From: CAZSWS01 sp964610765
Lineage (GTDB): Bacteria; Bacteroidota; Bacteroidia; Bacteroidales; Tannerellaceae
Assembly (NCBI GenBank): GCA_964610765.1
Contig: CAZSWS010000001.1
Span: forward strand, 62,001 to 126,000
Direction: 5' to 3'
Length of the DNA stretch: 64,000 nucleotides
Shown here: piece after piece, positions 18,278-26,934 of the stretch
How the letters are laid out: every line of letters starts with the position of its first letter
How positions within the stretch are numbered: the stretch's first letter is position 1
The notes under the pieces: model-generated
What the model was told of the DNA's origin: nothing
Databases searched by the model: none
The model's input: the letters and a program-made list of their open reading frames with translations, nothing else
Made by a program: the position numbers and the translations under genes

Positions 18278-18316
18278 AATTGTCAGACAATTCCATCGTT
18301 TTGACATGCAAATATA
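18278..18316 (-). promoter_or_regulatory. Candidate promoter and operator dyad of the M64 gene
   Basis: The minus strand reads TATATTTG (18316-18309), a -7 match, about 140 bp before the ATG. Just downstream of the predicted start site lies AATTGTCAGACAATT (18278-18292), a perfect 7-bp dyad with a 1-base centre. That is a position where a repressor could act. The -33 element is weak. The rest of 18171-18455 shows nothing recognisable. Confidence 0.35.
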
Positions 18317-18455
18317 AACTTAAATCCATAGAAAAAAGGGAAAACAAAGAAAAGTCGCCTTTTTTGTTTCGATTTAACACAACAATGAGTTTTTCGGGAA
18401 GAAAGTAAAATAAACTAGTATATTTGTTAATAAATCGCTAAAAAAAAGTGTGCTG

Positions 18456-20672
18456 TCAAGTTAGACGTTCAGCGCTTTTAACACCTTTGACTGATCTGAT
18501 ATGTTTCAAAAGGCCTGTTAATGTAGCAGTATCTTTAACCATTACAACAAAGCTTCCTTGAAATAAGCCAGCCTGGGTTTCTATATTGATAGATCGCAAA
18601 GTTACACCGGGGACTTTATTAATAACAGAAGTCACACCTGTCACAATGTTTATATCATCATTACCGGTCACACGAACTGCTACAATATATCCGTCAGTAC
18701 CTTTTCCACTCCAACGTGCCTGAATAACTCGGTAACCAAAACGTGATATTATCTCAGGTGCATTAGGGCAACTCATACGGTGTATTTTTATCCCTTGGGT
18801 TGAGATATATGCAAAAATATCATCACCATAAATTGGATTACAGCATTTTGCTAATTTATATTCTATACCTGTCAAGTTCTGATCTATCACTAGCACATCT
18901 TGCTTTGCACTAGCCTCTTCTATCTCTAAATTTGCTGCAACAAAATGTTCTGCACTTACTGTTTCCGGAGAATCTCCACCATCTTTTTCTTGTTTTTCAA
19001 ACTCTAAATACTCATCAATCACTTGATTTGTATCAATATGTTCTTCTCCTAATGCAACATAAAAGTCAGTAATGGTTTTATACCCCCTTTTCTTAATGAG
19101 CTTCATCAAGATAGCCTCTTCAACATTAATTTTCCGGTTTTTAAACCTACGATTAAGTGTTTCTTTAGCTATCTCTGCAATCTTAGCAGACTCCTCCCTC
19201 AACGATTGTTTGATTTTAGAGCGAGCCTTAGAGGTTACCGCAAAAGTTAACCAGTCACGTTTTGGATTTTGAGATGGAGAGGTTAAAATCTCTACCGAAT
19301 CTCCATTTTTTAGCGGATGTTTAATCGGTACATTCTTATTATTTACTTTTCCAGAAACGACAGAACAACCCAGCTTTGTATGGATAGAAAAGGCAAAATC
19401 AAGCACCGTAGCACCAGCAGGAAGATTTATTAATTCTCCCTTGGGCGTAAATACATATATTTCATCTTTGTAAAGGTCCAACTTGAATTCCTTCATCAAA
19501 TCCATTGGTGATGAGGTTTTATTTTCAAGCACAGCACGAACATCATTTACAAAGTCATCCAAATTTCTATCTGCTTTTACACCTTTATATTTCCAGTGGG
19601 CAGCCAACCCCCTTTCAGCTATTTCATCCATCCGTTCTGTACGTATTTGAACTTCGACCCATCTATTCTGAGGTCCTAGCACCGTTATATGAAGACTTTC
19701 ATAACCATTTTTCTTAGGTATAGAAAGCCAGTCTTTCATTCTATCCGGATTAGGCTGATACATATCCGTAATAATAGAATAGACCTGCCAACACTCTGAC
19801 CGCTCTTTTTCTAGCGGAGAATCAAGAACTACACGTATAGCAAACAAATCATAAATGCTTTCAAACTCTATATTTTGTTTCTTCAGTTTGCTATTAATTG
19901 AATGAATGGATTTTGTACGTCCTTTAATCTCAAATTTAAGATTATCAGCTTTAAGTCTTTTCTCAATTGGCTCAATAAACTCTGCAATATAGGCATCTCT
20001 TGAACGTTTAGTTTCGTTCAGTTTCTTCTTGATAAAATCAAACTGTTTCGGGTCAATATACTTTAATGATAAGTCTTCCAGTTCTCCTTTTATCTTATAT
20101 AAACCCATCCGATGAGCTAATGGAGCATATAAATAAGACACCTCTGTTGATAAACGTACACGCTCACTGTTTTCAACGAGTTGTTTTCCAGAACGCATAA
20201 GGAACAAACGGTCAGCAATCATGATAAGAATAACCCGCACATCTTCAGCAAAAGAGAAAAGCAAGTGATGAAAATTTTCAGAATTTACGGCCGTATTTCT
20301 TGCATATAAGTCAGAGGTCTTTAGTAGTAGTTCTAAAATATGGGCTACGTCAACACCAAATTCTTTTTTCACCTCAGTCATACTCAAAGCCGCTTTCATA
20401 GCCGGGCGATATAGGAGCATGGCAATAATTGGATCTCGCTTCAAGCCAATTTCTTCGGATGCAATAAGAGCTGTAGACAAATTTCTTAACAAACCGTTAA
20501 TGCCGTTTTTATCTCGACCGAAGCAGTCTTCATGAATAATACGCTCGATAATTACACGCATCTTCCTGACATCACCTTCTTGCAAGCCTTCTAGCTGACT
20601 TTTCAGCAATTTACGATAGAGAAATAAAAACTCTTTCTTTTCTTCTGCTGTGAAATAAATCTGTTCTTTCAT
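18456..20672 (-). CDS. relA: RelA-type (p)ppGpp synthetase with degenerate hydrolase domain
   Basis: A long RSH protein (738 aa) with all expected domains: HD-like region (about 40-195), synthetase (about 220-380), TGS (about 405-470), zinc-finger/helical region (KLAKCCNPIYGDD) and C-terminal ACT. The synthetase is intact: GRTKSIHSI, YDLFAIRV, DWLSIPKKNGYESLH, EVQIRTERM. In the HD domain, the HDxxED metal motif of SpoT/Rel is replaced by LLYRPAMKAALS and the first HP by NL. Only the later ADRL aspartate remains. It should therefore make but not hydrolyse (p)ppGpp, like RelA, and a second bifunctional RSH is expected elsewhere. A -7 element (TATCTTTG, 20709-20716 minus) lies 37 bp before the ATG. 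Confidence 0.92.
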   Translation of the reverse strand: MKEQIYFTAEEKKEFLFLYRKLLKSQLEGLQEGDVRKMRVIIERIIHEDCFGRDKNGINGLLRNLSTALIASEEIGLKRDPIIAMLLYRPAMKAALSMTEVKKEFGVDVAHILELLLKTSDLYARNTAVNSENFHHLLFSFAEDVRVILIMIADRLFLMRSGKQLVENSERVRLSTEVSYLYAPLAHRMGLYKIKGELEDLSLKYIDPKQFDFIKKKLNETKRSRDAYIAEFIEPIEKRLKADNLKFEIKGRTKSIHSINSKLKKQNIEFESIYDLFAIRVVLDSPLEKERSECWQVYSIITDMYQPNPDRMKDWLSIPKKNGYESLHITVLGPQNRWVEVQIRTERMDEIAERGLAAHWKYKGVKADRNLDDFVNDVRAVLENKTSSPMDLMKEFKLDLYKDEIYVFTPKGELINLPAGATVLDFAFSIHTKLGCSVVSGKVNNKNVPIKHPLKNGDSVEILTSPSQNPKRDWLTFAVTSKARSKIKQSLREESAKIAEIAKETLNRRFKNRKINVEEAILMKLIKKRGYKTITDFYVALGEEHIDTNQVIDEYLEFEKQEKDGGDSPETVSAEHFVAANLEIEEASAKQDVLVIDQNLTGIEYKLAKCCNPIYGDDIFAYISTQGIKIHRMSCPNAPEIISRFGYRVIQARWSGKGTDGYIVAVRVTGNDDINIVTGVTSVINKVPGVTLRSINIETQAGLFQGSFVVMVKDTATLTGLLKHIRSVKGVKSAERLT

Positions 20673-20708
20673 TTTGCTATAAACTGTCTTTTCACTATTC
20701 GCTTAACG

Positions 20709-20716
20709 CAAAGATA
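20709..20716 (-). promoter_or_regulatory. Putative -7 promoter element of relA
   Basis: The minus strand reads TATCTTTG, 37 bp upstream of the relA ATG. No clear -33 TTG. Confidence 0.4.
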
Positions 20717-20746
20717 ATTTATTTATCGAATTGCTTTTTTATATTC

Positions 20747-22513
20747 TTATATCCTATTTTTCTTCAACGTAAATATAAATTCTACGCCCTCTCCTTTCTG
20801 AGACTTTGCAAACACATTACCTTCATGAAATTGCACGGCATTTTTAACGATAGAAAGCCCCAGTCCTGTGCCTCCTACCTTTCGACTTCTTCCTTTATCT
20901 ATCCGATAAAAGCGTTCAAAAATACGACTTAAATGCTCCTCTGATATTCCCACCCCATTATCTGAAAAATTAAAATAATAGTACTGGTCTGTCTCCCGAA
21001 AACATGCTATTGTAATCTGAATGTGAGTGCCGGCATAATGGATAGAGTTATCCAGCAAGTTTCTGAAGATAGAATATAAAAGTGAACGATTTCCTCTAAT
21101 TATTGGGTGATTTTCGAGCTCAGCATGCACCTGTATACTTTTCTCTTCTATAGGCTTACTGTATTCAGCAACAATTTCTTCTACCATTTTTTGAATATCC
21201 ACATCTTCTCTTTCATACAGCAAGCTTGCCTCGTCCAATCTGTTTAAGGTTGAAATATCCAACAACAAATCTTTCAATCGCTGACTTTGGGTGTACGAAC
21301 GCTCCATGAAGTAACGAGCTTTATCAGGCTCCAAATTCGGTGTGTTCAACAATGTCTCCAAATAGCCACTAATACTACTTACCGGCGTTTTCAATTCATG
21401 AGCTACATTCTGTGTTAGTTGTCTTTTCAAACGCTGTTCTTCTTCTAACTGTGTAATGTCCGAAATAGAAAGCTCATAATTATTGTCAACAAAAAGAATA
21501 CATTCAATTTGAAATATTTTACCGCTTTTTTCAACTACTAAAGAAAAGTGCATCGTCTTTTGCGTTCGGTTTAAATCTGCCATGGCCTCATCAACCTGAG
21601 TTTTGATTACATGTAGTTCAGGAATATTAAACACCTCTTCTGATTGCGTTATCTGTTTAGTGGAAATCAAATTGGCAAATTGAAGAAACAGAACATTTGA
21701 AATCAACTCCTTGCCATCATAGGTAAACATAGCAAAACCATAATCGGCATACTGAAAATGCTTTTCAATACGACCACGTTCCAATTGAACTTTCTCTTTT
21801 TCTTGCGATAGATTGTTATATAAATGAATAATATCTTTAGAGATATCCCCCAGTTCATCATTAGGAAAGACGTACTTACTTTCATCAGGCATCCCTCCTT
21901 TTCGTGCCGTTGCCGCGAAATCTTGTAAACGAGAAATTGTTTTATTTATTTTATGCGCAAAAGAGTACGTGATTAAGACATATAAAAGAGTCGTGATTAA
22001 TAAAAAAATGATATAATCCGGCTGTATAAAAAAATGAATGTAGGGATTAAAAGGAAGTGCTGAGCGATAGATAAGCTTGTCAAATTGTTTTGCTGAATAA
22101 AAATACTTCATTTTCTCTGAAGCCGAAACCCTTACAGCAAAAGCATTTTTACCGTCACGAGCTTCTCTAACCTCTTTTCGGTTATAATGATTTTCCAAAT
22201 CACCATCCAAGTGATTATCAAACAAAACCTTCCCAAATGAATCAATAATTGTAACGCGCAAATCTTTTTGAGGTATGATATGCAACAGTTTAGAAGCAGC
22301 CTTTCGTGGGTCACCCATTTCTTTTGTTAGTTCATAAAGCTCATGATTATAATTAACTAACTGGCTATTTAACTGATGCTGAGCTTGGTCATACTCTTTC
22401 TTATATTGAAAAAGTAAAAAGCTTACTACAAATCCCAAGTATAAGAAAAACACAGACAAGAAGAGCCGTGAAGCAAATCTTAATTTTCTTTTTTTAGTTG
22501 GCTTTTTCTCCAT
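20747..22513 (-). CDS. Orphan sensor histidine kinase (PhoR-like)
   Basis: A 588-aa membrane kinase. The first membrane segment is at about 13-33, and a periplasmic sensor follows to about 165. The second membrane segment leads into a HAMP-type linker (INKTISRLQDFAATARKGG...NDELGDIS). A PAS-like region follows, then the HisKA box NVAHELKTPVSSISGYLETL with the phosphorylated His, and an ATPase domain with N box (NLLDNSIHYAG), G1 (DNGVGISEEHLSRIFERFYR) and GGTGLGLSIVK. The order is that of PhoR-type kinases, but no OmpR-type regulator is adjacent. The nearest regulator is the NtrC-type gene, whose own kinase lies between them. It starts 97 bp after that kinase and may be co-transcribed with it. 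The signal is unknown. Confidence 0.9.
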   Translation of the reverse strand: MEKKPTKKRKLRFASRLFLSVFFLYLGFVVSFLLFQYKKEYDQAQHQLNSQLVNYNHELYELTKEMGDPRKAASKLLHIIPQKDLRVTIIDSFGKVLFDNHLDGDLENHYNRKEVREARDGKNAFAVRVSASEKMKYFYSAKQFDKLIYRSALPFNPYIHFFIQPDYIIFLLITTLLYVLITYSFAHKINKTISRLQDFAATARKGGMPDESKYVFPNDELGDISKDIIHLYNNLSQEKEKVQLERGRIEKHFQYADYGFAMFTYDGKELISNVLFLQFANLISTKQITQSEEVFNIPELHVIKTQVDEAMADLNRTQKTMHFSLVVEKSGKIFQIECILFVDNNYELSISDITQLEEEQRLKRQLTQNVAHELKTPVSSISGYLETLLNTPNLEPDKARYFMERSYTQSQRLKDLLLDISTLNRLDEASLLYEREDVDIQKMVEEIVAEYSKPIEEKSIQVHAELENHPIIRGNRSLLYSIFRNLLDNSIHYAGTHIQITIACFRETDQYYYFNFSDNGVGISEEHLSRIFERFYRIDKGRSRKVGGTGLGLSIVKNAVQFHEGNVFAKSQKGEGVEFIFTLKKNRI

Positions 22514-22609
22514 AATTCATCCATTTCTTCAAATATACAATGAGCTATTCAAAGCTTGTATATGATTACTCCAAAACATTCTCCCAAAAACTGTAAAAAA
22601 AGTCTTTTT

Positions 22610-23899
22610 TTAAAGCCGAATAATAAATTCACTACCCTGATTGGGTTCTGAATTAACAGTTAGGGCTCCTCCATGCATAGAAATAATCTGTCGACATATA
22701 CTTAGTCCAATACCTGACCCCTCCGCCTTAGTAGAATAAAAAGGCGTAAATATCCTTTCTAATGTTTCAGCATCCATGCCTTCGCCATTATCTTTAATAG
22801 TTATGGCGATTTGACCATAGGGCGCTTCTGCTGCAATTATTTTAACATGCGGATTGGGTACATTTTCACAAGCTTCCTGTGCATTTTTAACCAAGTTTAT
22901 CAGCACTTGCTCCATTTGCACCCGGTCTGCATATAGCTGTAGATGGGCTGAAGTCACTAATACGGATGGTTCCACTCCATATCCTTTCATTAATCGTGCA
23001 ACCTCTTCAATTAGACTTGTCAAATCCAATGAAACACGTTTAGGAGCGGGTATTTGCGTCAGTTTCTTATAGTTATTCACAAACTCCAACAAACCTCTGC
23101 TACGTCGATATATAGTCTGTATAGCTCGATTAACAACTTCCGGATCGTTATTTTCTTCTGATAGCGATTCTGATAACGATATGATTGGCGTAAGTGAATT
23201 CATCATCTCATGTGTAAGCACACTTATTAGTTGTTGCCAGGCAATATCTTCTGTTTGCTCTACTATCGGCTGCACATCTTTCATGCTGTATACTTTCAAC
23301 ATATTTCCCTGGACAATCAGTATAGAAAGGTTAGCTACTAGACTCCTCATTCCGCCACGATGATTTATTTTTATCAATCGAGATGTTCTAGGTTGCAATT
23401 CTTCAAACATACTTTTAAGTTCGTCAGAGGTATTCTTTAACGAATGTATATCAAGAGGTTTTGGTTTTCCCAGCAAATCAAGTGCAAATCGATTGACCCA
23501 ATACACCTGATCATTCCTATCTACAACAATTAGTGCAAAATCAATTCGATTTAATAGATTGCTGAAAAAATGCCTGTCGGCTTCTTGTTTCTGCCCTAAT
23601 TCACTTAATTTCTCTAGTGCTTGCGAAAGAGAATCATAAAACTCCTGGTATAAATCGTCCGATATATCATTTGAGAAAACCAAGTTATGCTCTGAATATT
23701 TTATAGAATCTGTAAATAGTTTAAATTGGTTTACAGTTTTCAGGTTGAAAACATATAATCGATAGGCAAAATAAATAATCAGTAATAAGCACACAAATGC
23801 CAACCAATAGATGTAATAAACGAAAGCAACTGCCATAATCATAGAAAACAGAACAGTAGGGAAAATTAACCGGAATATTTTATTAGATAGCTTTCTCAT
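22610..23899 (-). CDS. NtrB-type sensor histidine kinase, partner of the sigma-54 regulator
   Basis: A 429-aa kinase with two adjacent N-terminal membrane helices (about 12-50) and almost no periplasmic loop, so it probably senses within the membrane or cytoplasm. A PAS-like domain follows (about 110-210: FFSNLLNRIDFALIVVDRNDQVYWVNRFAL). The phospho-acceptor box is VLTHEMMNSLTPIISLSESL. The ATPase domain shows NLVKNAQEA, DNGEGMDAETLERIFTPFYSTK and GSGIGLSICRQI, typical of NtrB/AtoS-like kinases that pair with NtrC-type regulators. Its ATG overlaps the regulator's TGA (ATGA), a strong sign that the two form one system. Confidence 0.93.
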   Translation of the reverse strand: MRKLSNKIFRLIFPTVLFSMIMAVAFVYYIYWLAFVCLLLIIYFAYRLYVFNLKTVNQFKLFTDSIKYSEHNLVFSNDISDDLYQEFYDSLSQALEKLSELGQKQEADRHFFSNLLNRIDFALIVVDRNDQVYWVNRFALDLLGKPKPLDIHSLKNTSDELKSMFEELQPRTSRLIKINHRGGMRSLVANLSILIVQGNMLKVYSMKDVQPIVEQTEDIAWQQLISVLTHEMMNSLTPIISLSESLSEENNDPEVVNRAIQTIYRRSRGLLEFVNNYKKLTQIPAPKRVSLDLTSLIEEVARLMKGYGVEPSVLVTSAHLQLYADRVQMEQVLINLVKNAQEACENVPNPHVKIIAAEAPYGQIAITIKDNGEGMDAETLERIFTPFYSTKAEGSGIGLSICRQIISMHGGALTVNSEPNQGSEFIIRL

Positions 23900-25254
23900 T
23901 GCTTATTCAATTTTCTATATAATGTAAAACGACTTATGCCCAATATTTCTGCAGCCTTTGTCATGCTTCCTTCACTTATCATCAACGCTCTTTCAATCGC
24001 TTGCTGCTCTAATTGTTCTAAATTAAGCACTTCATTATTTTTCAGTTTGCTTGATCTCCTTTTTTGCAACACCTGAAAGTCATGAAGTTGCAACATGCGT
24101 CCGGATGAAAGTATTACCGCACGCTCTATCACATTTTGCAATTCTCTCACATTACCCGGCCATGCATAACTCTCCAGTGCCTTCTTTGCTTCTCCTGAGA
24201 TAGACTTGATTTCCTTCTTGTACTTTAGGTTATATTTAGACAGAAAATGATCCGCTAGTAAGATGATATCCCCTCCTCGTTCACGTAAAGGAGGGAGGTA
24301 TATTTCGATTGTATTAATCCGATACAACAAGTCTTGCCTAAACGCCCCTTTATCAATTAAAGAGTAAATATCAGCATTGGTGGCAGCAATAAAACGGACA
24401 TCAATAGGAATAGGCTGAACAGATCCTAGACGATGAATCTGTTTTTCTTCAATTGTTGTTAACAGTTTAGCCTGCATAGCTGGAGATAGATTTGCTATCT
24501 CATTCAAAAAGAGAGTTCCTTCTGAAGCGATTTCAATACGCCCTTGCTTCTCTTTTTTCGCATCTGTAAATGCTCCCTTTTCATATCCAAAAAGTTCGCC
24601 TTCAAAAAGTGTTTCAGCGATACTCCCTAGATCTATGGGAATAAAAATCTTTTCAGCACGAGGTGAGTGGTTATGAATGGTATGAGCTATCAAGTCTTTT
24701 CCCGTACCATTTTCTCCTAAAATCAATATATTAGCTTCTGTATCAGCCATTTTTTCAATCAGTTCAAATACTTCTTGCATTTTCTCACTCTCTCCGATTA
24801 CTTCAAATGACTGACCTGCTGTTAATGACTGAAGACGTGTTTTTAAATCTGAAACTTCTTTGCGAACTTCTTTCATCTTCAATGCAGAATAAATAGTTGC
24901 CAATAGTTTGTCTTTCTCCCATGGTTTTGAGATAAAGTCTGTAGCTCCCGACTTTATAGCCTGCACCGCTTTTGCGGTATCAGCATAGGCAGTCATCAAA
25001 ATAACAACTGCTTTGGAGTCTAATTTTAGAATTTTATCCAGCCAGTAAAACCCTTCTTTTCCACTGGACATGTCTTTATTAAAATTCATATCCAGTATGA
25101 TTATATCCGGATTAAAGTCAGTCATAAATCCGGAAATTTTTTCAGGCTGCGTACTTACCTTTACCTTTTCTACATATTTTGAGAGCAAGGTATGAAGTGC
25201 AAAAAGCACATCCTCATTATCATCAATGATTAGTATTTTTCCTCTTTTATCCAT
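23896..25254 (-). CDS. NtrC-family sigma-54-dependent response regulator
   Basis: A 452-aa activator in three parts. The receiver domain (about 1-120) has the acidic pair IDDNED, phospho-acceptor ILDMNF, LMTAYAD and FISKPWEKDK. The AAA+ domain has Walker A GENGTGKD, the sigma-54 contact loop GAFTDA in place of GAFTGA, and Walker B GTLFLNEI. The C-terminal Fis-type helix-turn-helix is GSMTKAAEILGISRFTLYRKL. The frame opens at 25296, but the ATG at 25254 places the receiver domain correctly. It is divergent from the efflux operon starting at 25448, whose upstream region has a sigma-54 promoter and paired dyads, so that operon is almost certainly its target. Confidence 0.95.
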   Translation of the reverse strand: MDKRGKILIIDDNEDVLFALHTLLSKYVEKVKVSTQPEKISGFMTDFNPDIIILDMNFNKDMSSGKEGFYWLDKILKLDSKAVVILMTAYADTAKAVQAIKSGATDFISKPWEKDKLLATIYSALKMKEVRKEVSDLKTRLQSLTAGQSFEVIGESEKMQEVFELIEKMADTEANILILGENGTGKDLIAHTIHNHSPRAEKIFIPIDLGSIAETLFEGELFGYEKGAFTDAKKEKQGRIEIASEGTLFLNEIANLSPAMQAKLLTTIEEKQIHRLGSVQPIPIDVRFIAATNADIYSLIDKGAFRQDLLYRINTIEIYLPPLRERGGDIILLADHFLSKYNLKYKKEIKSISGEAKKALESYAWPGNVRELQNVIERAVILSSGRMLQLHDFQVLQKRRSSKLKNNEVLNLEQLEQQAIERALMISEGSMTKAAEILGISRFTLYRKLNKQ

Positions 25255-25312
25255 GCAACTTGTATTTCCATCCTTTCTTGTTGCTAAGATAGACAATTAA
25301 TTCATTGATTCG

Positions 25313-25349
25313 CGTGCGGATAAGCACGTATTTTGTGCGAATAAGCACG
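25313..25349. promoter_or_regulatory. Paired upstream activator sites (enhancer) for the NtrC-type regulator
   Basis: Two near-identical dyads, CGTGCGGATAAGCACG (25313-25328) and TGTGCGAATAAGCACG (25334-25349), have GTGC/GCAC arms around a 6-base centre. They start 21 bp apart, two helical turns, so both lie on the same DNA face. Their centres are about 84 and 63 bp upstream of the sigma-54 -24 element, the usual place for NtrC-type enhancers. They also lie within 100 bp of the regulator's own ATG, so autoregulation is possible. Confidence 0.75.
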
Positions 25350-25403
25350 AGGAACCCCTATAACTGAAAACACAATCAACTGCAAAGCAGCGCCTTAACA
25401 AGA

Positions 25404-25418
25404 TGGCACGTTTATTGC
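25404..25418 (+). promoter_or_regulatory. Sigma-54 (-24/-12) promoter of the efflux operon
   Basis: TGGCACGTTTATTGC is a perfect match to the sigma-54 consensus TGGCAC-N5-TTGC. It is 30 bp upstream of the tolC-like ATG and no TAnnTTTG element competes with it. Confidence 0.9.
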
Positions 25419-25447
25419 CTTTAATATAACAATCAATAAGCTTATAA

Positions 25448-26929
25448 ATGAGAAAAACATTTCATATCATATTCTTTATATTGGGAGCATTTTCATTATG
25501 TGCCCAACTTTCCATAAACGACACATTGAATCTAAAAATCACGGGTGCCATAGAAATTGCACGCAGGCAATCGCCCGATGTATTAGTTGCGCGTCATAGT
25601 TTTCGATCGTCTTATTGGAATTATTGTTATTACAAAGCAAACTATAAACCTACTTTATCTTTCTCTTCCACTCCTTATTATAACAACCAGATCAACATCA
25701 TCACCATGGAAGATGGGACTTCAAAATATGTTCGTCAAAAGCAAATTAGAACAGATGGTAATTTATCTATTTCGCAAAACATCCCATGGACAGGAGGAAA
25801 CATTTCTGTCAATACAAGTTTGCAACGTTTGGATATATTAGGAGAAAACAAATATCACACATACAAGTCAAATCCGATAACCGTAGGCATTCAACAATCT
25901 ATATTTGGTTACAACTCGCTTAAATGGGATAAAAAAATTGAGCCTCTACGCTTTGAAGAAGCTAAAAGATCTTATGTGGAAACACTAGAGCTAGTATCTG
26001 TAAATACGATTAATAAGTTCTTTAATTTAGCTAGAGCTCAGTCTAATCTTCAAATTGCTCAAATAAACTTCGCTAATGCCGATACGTTATACACCTTTGC
26101 TAAAGGGCGATACAACATTGGAACGATTACTGAAAACGAGATGCTTCAACTTGAAATCAACCGCCTTACAGAAGAAAGTAACATGTCAAATGCACAGTTA
26201 GAAGTTGATGATTATATGGAAGCACTACGCACGTATTTAGGCATTACAGATGAAGTAATTATAAAAACAGAAGTTACCCATACTATTCCTGACTTAACAA
26301 TTAATCCTCATGATGCTTTGCAGAAAGCGATAGATAATAGTTCTGACATTATCAATATGGAACGCCGCAAAAAGCAGAGTGAAAGCAATGTAGCTTATGC
26401 ACGTTCGCAAGCAGGATTAAAAGCCGATATATACGCCCAATTAGGTCTGACACAAACGAGTGACCGATTTAACCAAGTATATAAAGACCCACAAAGCCAT
26501 CAATATATTGAGTTAGGCATTCGTGTTCCTATTTTAGACTGGGGCAGAAGTAAAGGGCGTATCAGTGTAGCTAAATCTAATCGAGACATGGTCTATACCC
26601 AAGTGGAGCAAGACAGAACTAATTTTGAAATGAATATCAACAAACTGGTTAAGCAATTCAACCTACAAGCAGGTCGTGTAAAAGTAGCTGTAAAAACAGA
26701 CTATACAGCAACCAGAAGAAACGACATCGCTCGCCGGTTATATATCCTCGGTCGTTCGACCATTTTAGATATGAATGCCGCGATTACCGAACAAAACGCA
26801 TCTCGCCGAAACTACATCAACACCTTATATAGCTATTGGCAGCTGTATTACACGATTCGGAGTATTACACTTTTCGACTTCGAGCAAGACATACCATTAA
26901 CAGAAGATTATCAAGCACTCATAAAATAA
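25448..26929 (+). CDS. TolC-family outer membrane efflux protein
   Basis: A 493-aa outer-membrane factor with a signal peptide ending in LCAQ. It forms the outer channel of a tripartite export system. The usual tandem repeat of long helices and strands is visible, with the typical INKFFNLARAQSNLQIAQINFANADTL helix and, in the second half, the canonical LGIRVPILDWGRSKGRI motif. The last ~40 residues are the second helical hairpin (RRNDIARRLYILGRST, LYSYWQLYYTIR). It is the first gene of a six-gene operon read from the sigma-54 promoter. The adaptor gene follows after 5 bp. Confidence 0.93.
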   Translation: MRKTFHIIFFILGAFSLCAQLSINDTLNLKITGAIEIARRQSPDVLVARHSFRSSYWNYCYYKANYKPTLSFSSTPYYNNQINIITMEDGTSKYVRQKQIRTDGNLSISQNIPWTGGNISVNTSLQRLDILGENKYHTYKSNPITVGIQQSIFGYNSLKWDKKIEPLRFEEAKRSYVETLELVSVNTINKFFNLARAQSNLQIAQINFANADTLYTFAKGRYNIGTITENEMLQLEINRLTEESNMSNAQLEVDDYMEALRTYLGITDEVIIKTEVTHTIPDLTINPHDALQKAIDNSSDIINMERRKKQSESNVAYARSQAGLKADIYAQLGLTQTSDRFNQVYKDPQSHQYIELGIRVPILDWGRSKGRISVAKSNRDMVYTQVEQDRTNFEMNINKLVKQFNLQAGRVKVAVKTDYTATRRNDIARRLYILGRSTILDMNAAITEQNASRRNYINTLYSYWQLYYTIRSITLFDFEQDIPLTEDYQALIK

Positions 26930-26934
26930 ACATT

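Noticed and set aside
20747..22513. Naming the kinase RprX
   Set aside because: RprX is known with an adjacent RprY regulator; none is present and the N-terminal sequence does not match what I remember.
22585..22609. A/T-only hairpin after the NtrB-type kinase
   Set aside because: AAAAAAAG/CTTTTTTT has no GC pairs to stabilise it, so it could be chance in AT-rich DNA.
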